Origin: Rhodocyclaceae bacterium
GTDB taxonomy: Bacteria; Pseudomonadota; Gammaproteobacteria; Burkholderiales; Rhodocyclaceae
DNA: 64,000 nt
Assembly (NCBI GenBank): GCA_018261935.1
Contig: JAGTRP010000015.1
Span: forward strand, 1-64,000
Direction of reading: 5' to 3'
Of this stretch, positions 51,597 through 64,000 are shown one piece after another. Made by a program: the position numbers and the translations under genes. Numbering within the stretch: the stretch's first letter is position 1; every line of letters begins with the position of its first letter. The notes beneath the pieces were generated by a model. It did not search any database. It saw only the letters and a program-made list of their open reading frames with translations, and was not told where the DNA came from.

Positions 51597-52362
51597 ACTC
51601 GGGCTTGCGCTTTTCCAGGAAGGCCGCCAGGCCTTCCTGGTAGTCCTCGGTTCCCAGGAAGGCGAAGGAAGCCGCCTTCTCCGCTTCGTCGAGAGGAACC
51701 CCGGTGGTCAGCCGGCGGATCCATTCCTTGTGCCAACTCGCCACCAGAGGGGCGCCGGCGCAGATGCGGCGGGCCGTGGCATAGGCCTCGTCCACCACCT
51801 GCTCGTCCGGCACCACCCGGGTCACCAGTCCCTTGGCATAGGCTTCGGCGGCGGTCAGGATGCGGCCTTCCAGCAGGATTTCCCGGACCACGGCCGGCCC
51901 CGCCAGACGCAGCAAGCCTTCCATTTCCCCCGGATACATGGAAAAGCCCAGGCGGTTGATGGGGGCGCCGAAGCGGGCCGATTCGCTGCAGATGCGCAGG
52001 TCGCACTGGCCGGCGATCTCCAGCCCGCCCCCGATGCAGGCTCCCTGGATGAGGGCCACGGTGGGATGGGGGCAGTCGGCGATGGCATCGAGGGCCTCGG
52101 CCACCTGGCCATGGTAATGCAGGGCCTGCTCCAGGGTGGCGCGGCGGACCAGGAACTCCTCCAGGTCGCCGCCGGCGGCGAAGGCCTCGCCCCCCTCCCC
52201 CCGCAACACGACGCAGCGCACCGTCGAATCGGCCGCCAGGCCCCGCATCAGCTTGGCCAGCTCTTCCCACATGGCCAGGTCGATGGCGTTGAGCTTGCCC
52301 GGATTGGACAGGGTGACGGTGACGATGGCTGCCTCCCGCAGCGACTGAATATGACCTGCCAT
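51583..52362 (-). CDS. Enoyl-CoA hydratase/isomerase family protein
   Basis: 259 residues, crotonase fold. NPGKLNAIDLAMWEEL, FAAGGDLEEFLVRR (oxyanion hole) and GACIGGGLEIAGQCDLRICS are typical, as is NRLGFSMYPGEMEGLLRLAG. The exact reaction (hydratase, isomerase or hydrolase) is not fixed by the sequence I can read. The ATG at 52362 follows ggagg at 8 nt. It is divergent from the acetate-permease operon across an AT-rich promoter region of about 180 bp. Confidence 0.88.
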   Translation of the reverse strand: MAGHIQSLREAAIVTVTLSNPGKLNAIDLAMWEELAKLMRGLAADSTVRCVVLRGEGGEAFAAGGDLEEFLVRRATLEQALHYHGQVAEALDAIADCPHPTVALIQGACIGGGLEIAGQCDLRICSESARFGAPINRLGFSMYPGEMEGLLRLAGPAVVREILLEGRILTAAEAYAKGLVTRVVPDEQVVDEAYATARRICAGAPLVASWHKEWIRRLTTGVPLDEAEKAASFAFLGTEDYQEGLAAFLEKRKPEFKGR

Positions 52363-52542
52363 GAAAACATCCTCCAAAGAAAACAGGATTATAGAAAACC
52401 GTTTATGACAGTGGTTATGAAGACAAAATTAATAATTACACAAGGGGTTGTATAAGATAAAATTAGGGGAGCCGGACGCTTGCAACGTCACGGTACACAC
52501 TGGGATTTTCCAGTGATGACAACCATTAAGGGAGAAGCAGCA

Positions 52543-52863
52543 ATGAGCAGCGCGATGTATGAGCGGATGCGTGCCAATCCGAAATTCCAGCAACTGATCT
52601 CCACCCGGGGACGGTTTGCCTGGATATTGGCCATTACCGTATTAGTTATTTTCTATGGGTTCGTCATGGTCGTGGCCTTCAGCCCGGCCACGCTCGGCCA
52701 GCCGGTTTCCGAGGGCTCCATGGTCACCGTGGGCTTTGCCTTCGGACTTTTCATGTTCGTCTTTTTCTGGATCCTGACCGCCGTTTACGTGCGTCGGGCC
52801 AATAGCGAATTCGACGCCCTGACCGCCGAAATCGTCCACGAAGCCTGGCAGGAGAAAAAATGA
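52543..52863 (+). CDS. DUF485 membrane protein (YjcH-like)
   Basis: 106 residues with two helices (about 25-47 and 62-84). [20 protein letters not shown] is the conserved N-terminus of the YjcH/DUF485 family, the usual companion of acetate permease ActP. A good ribosome site (gggag) precedes the ATG at 52543. It overlaps actP by 4 nt. Confidence 0.9.
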   Translation: MSSAMYERMRANPKFQQLISTRGRFAWILAITVLVIFYGFVMVVAFSPATLGQPVSEGSMVTVGFAFGLFMFVFFWILTAVYVRRANSEFDALTAEIVHEAWQEKK

Positions 52864-54524
52864 TGAAACGTCTCCTGACCGCCCCCGCCCTCCTCGCCCT
52901 CTCGGCCCTGGCCTATGCCGGCCCCGCCATCGAGGCCGCCGAGAAGCAGGCCACCAACTGGCACGCCATCATCATGTTCCTGCTCTTCGTCGGCATGACC
53001 ATGGGCATCACCTACTGGGCCGCCAGCCGGACCAAGTCCACCGCCGATTTCTACACCGCCGGCGGCGGCATCACCGGCTTCCAGAACGGCCTCGCCATTG
53101 CCGGCGACTACATGTCAGCCGCCACCCTGCTCGGCCTGACCGCCATGACCTATAGCCAGGGTTACGACGGCTACATGTACATGATCGCCTTCTTCGTGGG
53201 CTGGCCCATCATCCTGTTCCTGATGGCCGAGCGGCTCCGCAACCTGGGCAAGTTCACCTTCGCCGACATCACCTCCTATCGCCTCGATCAGGGCAAGGTG
53301 CGCACCATGGCGGCGATCTCGTCCCTGACCGTGGTCTGCTTCTACCTCATCGCCCAGATGGTCGGCGCCGGCCAGCTCATCAAGCTGCTCTTCGGCCTCG
53401 ACTACAACGTCGCGATCGTTGCCGTCGGCCTCCTGATGATGGTGTACGTCACCTTCGGCGGCATGGTCGCCACCACCTGGGTGCAGATCATCAAGGCCTG
53501 CATGCTCCTCGCGGGCGGCACCCTGATCATGCTGCTGGCCTTCAGCCAGTTCGACTTCTCCTTCACCAAGCTGCTGGAGCGCGCCACCGCCGTCCATAAG
53601 CTCGGTCCCAAGCTGATGCACCCGGGCAGCTTCCTTGCCGATCCGGTGACCGCCATCTCCCTGGGCCTGGGCCTCATGTTCGGCACCGCCGGCCTGCCCC
53701 ACATCCTGATGCGCTTCTTCACCGTCACCGACGCCAAGGAAGCCCGCAAGTCCGTGCTCTACGCCTCCGGCTTCGTCGGCTTCTTCTTCAACGTCATCTT
53801 CCTGATGGGCCTGTGCGCCATCCTCATCGTCGGCCAGGATCCGGCCTTCTTCGAGGGCGGCGTCGTCGGCGGCAAGATCATCGGCGGCGGCAACATGATC
53901 GCCATGCACCTGGCCAAGGCCGTCGGCGGCGACCTGCTGCTGGGCTTCCTGGCAGCCGTGGCCTTCGCCACCATCCTGGCCGTGGTCTCTGGCCTGGCCC
54001 TGGCCGGCGCCTCCGCCATCTCCCACGACCTCTACGCCCGGGTGATCAAGAAGGGGCAGGCTTCGGAAAGCGCCGAAATCCGCGTCTCCAAGATCGCCAC
54101 CATCGGGCTGGGGCTCGTGGCCATGTGCCTCGGCATCCTGTTCGAGAAGCAGAACGTCGCCTTCATGGTGGGCCTGGCCTTCGGCATCGCCGCCGCCGCC
54201 AACTTCCCGGTCCTCATCCTCTCCATGTACTGGAAGGGGCTGACCACCCGGGGCGCCCTGGTGGGCGGCTACAGCGGCCTGGTGTCCGCCGTGCTGTTCG
54301 TGCTCTTCTCCAAGTCGGTATGGGTGGCCGTCCTCGGCAATCCCAAGGCCCTGTTCCCCTGGGACCAGCCGGCCCTCTTCGCCATGCCCATCGCCTTCCT
54401 GATGGCCTGGATCTTCTCGAAGACCGATTCCAGCGTTAAGGCGAAGGCCGAGATCGAAGCCTTCGAGGACCAGTACGTCCGGGGTCAGACCGGCTACGGC
54501 GCGGCTACCGCCAGCAACCACTGA
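52860..54524 (+). CDS. actP: Cation/acetate symporter
   Basis: 554 residues of the sodium:solute symporter family, with a leader-like first helix and about 13 membrane helices. [40 protein letters not shown] and [20 protein letters not shown] are ActP motifs. It takes up acetate, and often propionate, with Na+. Its place near the propionyl-CoA pathway fits carboxylic-acid use. Coupled to the DUF485 gene; a strong terminator follows. Confidence 0.92.
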   Translation: MMKRLLTAPALLALSALAYAGPAIEAAEKQATNWHAIIMFLLFVGMTMGITYWAASRTKSTADFYTAGGGITGFQNGLAIAGDYMSAATLLGLTAMTYSQGYDGYMYMIAFFVGWPIILFLMAERLRNLGKFTFADITSYRLDQGKVRTMAAISSLTVVCFYLIAQMVGAGQLIKLLFGLDYNVAIVAVGLLMMVYVTFGGMVATTWVQIIKACMLLAGGTLIMLLAFSQFDFSFTKLLERATAVHKLGPKLMHPGSFLADPVTAISLGLGLMFGTAGLPHILMRFFTVTDAKEARKSVLYASGFVGFFFNVIFLMGLCAILIVGQDPAFFEGGVVGGKIIGGGNMIAMHLAKAVGGDLLLGFLAAVAFATILAVVSGLALAGASAISHDLYARVIKKGQASESAEIRVSKIATIGLGLVAMCLGILFEKQNVAFMVGLAFGIAAAANFPVLILSMYWKGLTTRGALVGGYSGLVSAVLFVLFSKSVWVAVLGNPKALFPWDQPALFAMPIAFLMAWIFSKTDSSVKAKAEIEAFEDQYVRGQTGYGAATASNH

Positions 54525-54546
54525 TCGTCCTTCGACAGCAATAAGG

Positions 54547-54580
54547 AATCCCGGCGGGCCTTGCCTGCCGGGATTTTTCT
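54547..54580 (+). terminator. Intrinsic terminator after actP
   Basis: The stem atcccggcgggc with gcctgccgggat (one bulge or mismatch) is followed by tttttcttttc. It lies 22 bp after the actP stop and also just beyond the 3' end of the convergent gene, so it may serve both strands. Confidence 0.88.
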
Positions 54581-54583
54581 TTT

Positions 54584-55294
54584 CTATTTCGGCTGGACTT
54601 CGCGGCGCAGCCGGAAGGCGGCGTCGAAAATGTCCTGCTGGGTCGCCTTCCCGACCTCCCGGGCGATGACCTCTTGCAGCCAGGCCGAGGTGTCGTGCTC
54701 CGGCCATTGGGCGGCGAGATCATGGCGCAGGGCGGCGATGCCCCGGGCAAAGGGAATCCAGCGGTCCGGCACGGTCTTCTTCAGGTAGAGGACGGAAGCG
54801 ATGTCCGCCAGGGCTTCGCCCCAGGTTTCCACCGCGCCGCTTTTCACCACCGACAGGTAGCCCCGGACGGTCATGCCCTGGCTCTTGAAGGCCGGCGGCA
54901 GGACCTTGTCGAAATGCCGGCGCAGGTAGGCTTCCCGCTGCTCCACGCAATGGGTCGCCTCGTGGACCGCGATGGCGCCCAGCCAGATCGGCATGTCCTT
55001 CTCGTCCAGGGGATCGAAAAACCGGGTCAGCCCTTCCGTCGGCCTGGGGTTGTAGAAGACCAGGCAGGTACCGCTTTCCAGGCTGAGGCCGGCGGCCAAG
55101 AGGGATAGCGCCAAGCCTTCTTTCCGGGCATCCAGCATTTCCAGCTCGATGCCCTCGGTCTTGAGCACCCCGGCCCCCACCTCGATGGCAGTGCGGAGCT
55201 GCTCGTCCGTCGGATAGGGCGCAGCAGACACCTGGACACAGCAGAGCAGGGCAAGGGATGCGATCCAGCGCCGACAGGCGCAAGCTGGCTTCAC
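54584..55294 (-). CDS. Exported HEATH-motif putative metalloprotein
   Basis: 236 residues. I chose the GTG at 55294 (gggag upstream), which gives a signal peptide (ACRRWIASLALLCCVQVSA). HEATH at 111-115 is a perfect HExxH zinc motif, and TWGEALADIASVLYL further on offers a possible third ligand (Glu or Asp). The sequence looks like a gluzincin-type peptidase domain but I do not recognise a named family. Probable periplasmic metallopeptidase. It stands alone between actP and a GntR regulator. Confidence 0.72.
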   Translation of the reverse strand: MKPACACRRWIASLALLCCVQVSAAPYPTDEQLRTAIEVGAGVLKTEGIELEMLDARKEGLALSLLAAGLSLESGTCLVFYNPRPTEGLTRFFDPLDEKDMPIWLGAIAVHEATHCVEQREAYLRRHFDKVLPPAFKSQGMTVRGYLSVVKSGAVETWGEALADIASVLYLKKTVPDRWIPFARGIAALRHDLAAQWPEHDTSAWLQEVIAREVGKATQQDIFDAAFRLRREVQPK

Positions 55295-55445
55295 GGAAAT
55301 CTCCCGGCGAAGCTTGGGCCGCGAAAGCCGGCCGCAAGGCGTTTCAGAATGGCGACAGAGGGATTCTGCCATGGGCTACGACTAAAGTCATAGCCTGCCA
55401 TCAAGCTCCTTTACGGCCCGGGAGGGCGCCCCTTGAGGGGTGCCC

Positions 55446-56117
55446 TCAAGCAGCCTTGGCGGGCGACGGGGATTCCTGCATGCGGGCCAGGGCTTCGCGG
55501 CCGGAGACCAGGTGGTCGTGCATGGCCTTTTCCGCCGCTTCCGGCTGGCCGGCCAGGAAGGCGTCCATGATCGCCCGGTGCTCGTCCAGGGATTCCTGGA
55601 GCCGCCCCTCGACGGACAGGGAATGCATGCGGGAAAGCTTCAGGACCTTGCGCAGGTCCTGGATGACCATGAGGAGCCAGCGGTTGCCCGACAGTTCCTG
55701 GATCTTGCGGTGGAATTCCTGGTTGGCCTCGAAGAACGCTTCGATCCTGCCCTCCCGGGCGGCGCCCTCGAGGGCTTCATGGATGCCCTTGAGGTCCTCG
55801 ACGTCGGCAGCCTTGGCGCGCCGCACGGCTTCCGAGGCGCAACGCCCTTCCAGCATCGCCATGAGAGGATAAATGTCGTCCAGATCCTGGGCCGAGATTT
55901 CGGTGACATAGCAGCCCCGCCGGGGTTTCAGTTCCACCAGCCCTTCCGAAGCCAGGACCTTGAGGGCTTCCCGCAGGGGAGTGCGGGAAATGCCGTACTG
56001 TTCGGCGAGCTTCTGCTCGTCGATCCAGGTTCCCGGGGGCAATTCATGGGCGAAGATGCGCTGCCGAAGACGTTCGGCCACTTCCTGGTAGAGAGCGGTA
56101 GGTGCTATGCGGTTCAT
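55446..56117 (-). CDS. GntR-family regulator, FCD subfamily
   Basis: 223 residues. The winged helix-turn-helix (RLRQRIFAHELPPGTWIDEQ with LAEQYGISRTPLREALKVLA) is followed by an all-helical FCD effector domain (about 80-215; MAMLEGRCASEAVRRA, HRKIQELSGNRW, DEHRAIMDAFLAG) that binds carboxylic acids with a metal. It is divergent from methylmalonyl-CoA mutase. The 177-bp gap is AT-rich and contains atacagtat (56179-56187), a small symmetric site. It is the probable regulator of the propionyl-CoA genes. Confidence 0.9.
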   Translation of the reverse strand: MNRIAPTALYQEVAERLRQRIFAHELPPGTWIDEQKLAEQYGISRTPLREALKVLASEGLVELKPRRGCYVTEISAQDLDDIYPLMAMLEGRCASEAVRRAKAADVEDLKGIHEALEGAAREGRIEAFFEANQEFHRKIQELSGNRWLLMVIQDLRKVLKLSRMHSLSVEGRLQESLDEHRAIMDAFLAGQPEAAEKAMHDHLVSGREALARMQESPSPAKAA

Positions 56118-56294
56118 ATTATTACGTATATGGTCTTGGGCTAAGGGCTGCAGCCCCTGCTTGCTTCTATAATTATGGATACAGTATTATGCTGCCCTTA
56201 CGGTGTCAACCTAACAACCTGACAATGCCGTCGAGGGCGTAGAATTTTGTATTCTGCATCATCGGCGCGAAAAATCGAACCACGAGGGTCCGCC

Positions 56295-58445
<2,151 letters not shown>

Positions 58446-58452
58446 GCCGCCC

Positions 58453-59478
58453 ATGGACTTGAGCGAGGTGCCGGTGTCGGCTCATCCCCAATCGCCTCTG
58501 TCGCCTGCCGACCAGACCCTCATCGACGGGGTTCTGGCCGGGCAGCGGCGCGCGCTCGCCAAGACCATCACCCTCGTCGAGTCCACCCGGCGGGACCACC
58601 AGGAGCGCGCCCAGCAGGTGCTGAGCGCCCTCCTGCCCCACACCGGCCGCGCCATCCGCGTCGGCATCTCGGGGGTGCCCGGCGCAGGCAAGTCCACCTT
58701 CATCGAGGCGCTGGGCAACTGGCTGCTGGACCACGGCCACCGCCTGGCGGTGCTGGCGGTGGACCCCTCTTCCTCGGTGTCCGGCGGCTCCATCCTGGGG
58801 GACAAGACCCGCATGGAGCTCCTTTCCCAGCGGGAGGAGGCCTTCATCCGGCCGAGCCCCTCGGCCGGCTCCCTGGGGGGCGTCGCCGAGAAGACCCGGG
58901 AGGCCATGCTGGCCTGCGAGGCCGCCGGCTTCGACGTCATCATCGTCGAGACCGTCGGCGTCGGCCAGTCGGAAACCACGGTGGCCGGCATGGTGGACAT
59001 CTTCTGCCTGCTGCAGCTGCCCAACGCCGGCGACGACCTCCAGGCCATCAAGAAGGGCATCGTCGAAATCGCCGACCTGGTAGTCATCAACAAGGCCGAC
59101 ATCGACCCCCGGGCCACCGCCGTGGTGCGCGCCCAATGGCGCAACGCCCTGCACATGCTGCGGCCGGCCTCCCCCAACTGGCAGCCGCCGGTGCTCACCG
59201 TCAGCGCCCTCAAGAAAGAGGGCATGGACGAGTTCTGGCAAGCCATCGAAGGCTACCGCAACGCCCTCACCCCGACGGGCGAATTTGAAGAAAAACGCCG
59301 CCGCCAGTCCCTGGACTGGATGTGGCAACTCATCGACTCCGGCCTGCGGCAGAATTTCCGCCACCACGCCGGAGTGAAGAAAAGCCTGCCCCACCTGAGC
59401 CAGGCCGTGGCCGCAGGCCAGACCACCCCCGCCGCCGCAGCCCATGCGCTGCTCGGCTACCTGAACCCAGAATCCTAG
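58453..59478 (+). CDS. meaB: Methylmalonyl-CoA mutase chaperone MeaB (ArgK family)
   Basis: 341 residues, a G3E GTPase. [19 protein letters not shown] is Walker [21 protein letters not shown] and [20 protein letters not shown] are signature loops, and [11 protein letters not shown] gives guanine specificity. MeaB gates delivery of adenosylcobalamin to the mutase and protects it from inactivation. It starts 7 bp after the mutase gene and precedes pccB by 22 bp. Confidence 0.95.
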   Translation: MDLSEVPVSAHPQSPLSPADQTLIDGVLAGQRRALAKTITLVESTRRDHQERAQQVLSALLPHTGRAIRVGISGVPGAGKSTFIEALGNWLLDHGHRLAVLAVDPSSSVSGGSILGDKTRMELLSQREEAFIRPSPSAGSLGGVAEKTREAMLACEAAGFDVIIVETVGVGQSETTVAGMVDIFCLLQLPNAGDDLQAIKKGIVEIADLVVINKADIDPRATAVVRAQWRNALHMLRPASPNWQPPVLTVSALKKEGMDEFWQAIEGYRNALTPTGEFEEKRRRQSLDWMWQLIDSGLRQNFRHHAGVKKSLPHLSQAVAAGQTTPAAAAHALLGYLNPES

Positions 59479-59500
59479 ATCGTCACCCGGAGATTCACTT

Positions 59501-61036
<1,536 letters not shown>

Positions 61037-61057
61037 GCGTCGGGGAGGAATAAGGAT

Positions 61058-63058
<2,001 letters not shown>

Positions 63059-63067
63059 ACTTCCGCA

Positions 63068-63148
63068 GGGCGGAGCAGGGGCCCCACGTAGTGGGGATGC
63101 GACCCCGGAGGGAGTTCGGGAGCCGCCAGGCTCCCCTCCCCGCCGCCC
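63068..63148. repeat. Multi-hairpin intergenic element B
   Basis: An outer stem gggcgg/ccgccc (63068-63073 with 63143-63148) encloses hairpins ccccac gta gtgggg (63082-63096) and gggagcc gcca ggctccc (63118-63135). The cloverleaf-like plan resembles element A at 948-1044. It lies 10 bp after pccA and before a T-run terminator. Confidence 0.5.
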
Positions 63149-63177
63149 TTGACCGTTTCGGTCGTCGAAAGACGTTA

Positions 63178-63204
63178 GGCCCGTCCCCGGACGGGCCTTT
63201 TTTT
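63178..63204 (+). terminator. Intrinsic terminator after pccA
   Basis: The stem ggcccgtcc/ggacgggcc (63178-63197) is followed by seven T (63198-63204). It ends the mutase-meaB-pccB-pccA transcript. Confidence 0.92.
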
Positions 63205-63274
63205 CGCCCGCCCGCGGGCAACAGGGCACACCGGTTGCTGGGGAGACGGGAGCCTTTTCCCGGAGTTCGGCATC

Positions 63275-64000
63275 ATGTCCCGAAACACCGCTGCGCGGCG
63301 ACTCGCCCTCTCCCTCCTCGCGGCCTGCATCCTCGGCGCCTGCCAGGGCTCCAGCCAGGAATCCGCCGGCAATGCGCCCGCCTCCCCCACGCCGCCAGCC
63401 GGCGCACCGCCTGCCGCTAGCCGGGCGGCCGCCCTGCCCGATTTCTCCGGCCTGGTGGACAACGTCGGGCCGGCAGTGGTGAACGTCGTCTCCAGCCGCC
63501 GCGAGGCGGCCGGTAGTCCGGGCGTTTCCGGTCCGGCGCCGGATGATCCCCTGTTCGAATTCTTTCGCCGCTTCATTCCCGACCTGCCCCGTCCCGGCAG
63601 TCCCGAGCAACAGATCCTCGGGCTGGGCTCCGGGTTCATCATCAGCCCGGACGGCCTCGTCCTGACCAACGCCCATGTGGTTGCCGACGCCCGCTCGGTG
63701 ACCGTCCGCCTGGCCGACGGCAAGCGCGAATTCCCCGGCAAGGTCCTGGGCGTGGACCTGCCCAGTGACGTCGCCCTGGTCAAGATCGAGGCCACCGGGC
63801 TGCCGGTGGCCAGGCTGGGCAATTCCCATTCCATCAAGCCCGGCCAGTGGGTGGTGGCGATCGGCTCGCCCTTCGGCTTCACCAACACCATCACCGCCGG
63901 CATCGTCAGCGCCATCAACCGGGAACTGCCGGACGAATCCATCCTGCCTTTCATCCAGACCGATGTGGCGGTCAATCCGGGAAATTCCGGCGGCCCCCTG
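63275..64000 (+). CDS. DegP/DegQ-type serine protease, partial at right edge
   Basis: The first 242 residues are in the window. The leader (RRLALSLLAACILGACQG) has a lipobox-like LGAC with Cys23, so it may be a lipoprotein, unusual for DegP. A low-complexity Ala/Pro linker (about 30-50) follows. The trypsin-like domain holds His134 (TNAHVV), Asp165 (PSDVALVKI) and Ser238 (VNPGNSGGPL), so the full catalytic triad is visible. PDZ domains would lie beyond the edge. It is a periplasmic quality-control protease of the HtrA/MucD group. Confidence 0.92.
   Translation, partial: MSRNTAARRLALSLLAACILGACQGSSQESAGNAPASPTPPAGAPPAASRAAALPDFSGLVDNVGPAVVNVVSSRREAAGSPGVSGPAPDDPLFEFFRRFIPDLPRPGSPEQQILGLGSGFIISPDGLVLTNAHVVADARSVTVRLADGKREFPGKVLGVDLPSDVALVKIEATGLPVARLGNSHSIKPGQWVVAIGSPFGFTNTITAGIVSAINRELPDESILPFIQTDVAVNPGNSGGPL

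Overview
The window is GC-rich, densely packed bacterial chromosome. The gene set (CcoG, 6S RNA downstream of zapA, ActP/DUF485, LeuA of the long type, PHB depolymerase, many PAS/HD-GYP/GGDEF signalling proteins, B12-dependent propionyl-CoA oxidation) points to a free-living betaproteobacterium. The Rhodocyclales (Azospira/Dechloromonas-like) are the best guess, from gene content rather than from a database match. No tRNA, rRNA, CRISPR array, transposase or prophage was found.

Layout. 1-930: a cobalamin riboswitch facing off the left edge, back to back with cobU. 1054-3335: a GAF/PAS histidine kinase with a FixJ-type regulator. 3631-8807: a five-gene ABC-2 exporter operon. 8963-15968: a signalling block with two convergent REC-HD-GYP regulators, a membrane kinase, a PhnD-like binding protein and a CBS-PAS-GGDEF protein. 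16012-22231: glucan phosphorylase, an SRPBCC protein, a hipB gene with a decayed hipA between 48-bp direct repeats, leuA and a divergent Lrp-type regulator. 22329-27121: ccoG, a CapA-like gene pair, and an AT-richer patch with two related proteins of unknown function and a small membrane protein.

27179-32508 and 44025-49812 hold two B12 blocks: cobQ, bluB-cbiB-cobC-btuF, and btuB-btuC-btuD-cobO-cbiA. The second and third cobalamin riboswitches of the window control bluB and btuB. Together with cobU they cover corrinoid import, corrin amidation and adenosylation, lower-ligand synthesis and nucleotide-loop assembly. Early corrin-ring genes, cobS and cobT are not in the window. 32602-37639 holds SCO, peroxiredoxin and an SDR/DUF2269/DUF4166 operon below a membrane-anchored AraC regulator. 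38074-40508 is a clearly AT-richer two-gene cassette (a helical protein plus a P-loop ATPase with an RpoA-CTD-like tail) and is the best candidate here for an undescribed system. 40836-43790 holds a ribbon-helix-helix regulator with a PHB depolymerase, then a fatty-acid desaturase.

49904-50724 carries a zapB-like gene, zapA and 6S RNA. 50781-54580 has a TSUP permease, an enoyl-CoA hydratase and the acetate permease operon. 55446-63058 is a propionyl-CoA module: GntR regulator, methylmalonyl-CoA mutase, MeaB, and propionyl-CoA carboxylase beta and alpha. This module needs the adenosylcobalamin made by the cob genes, so much of the window is tied together by B12. A DegP-type protease runs off the right edge.
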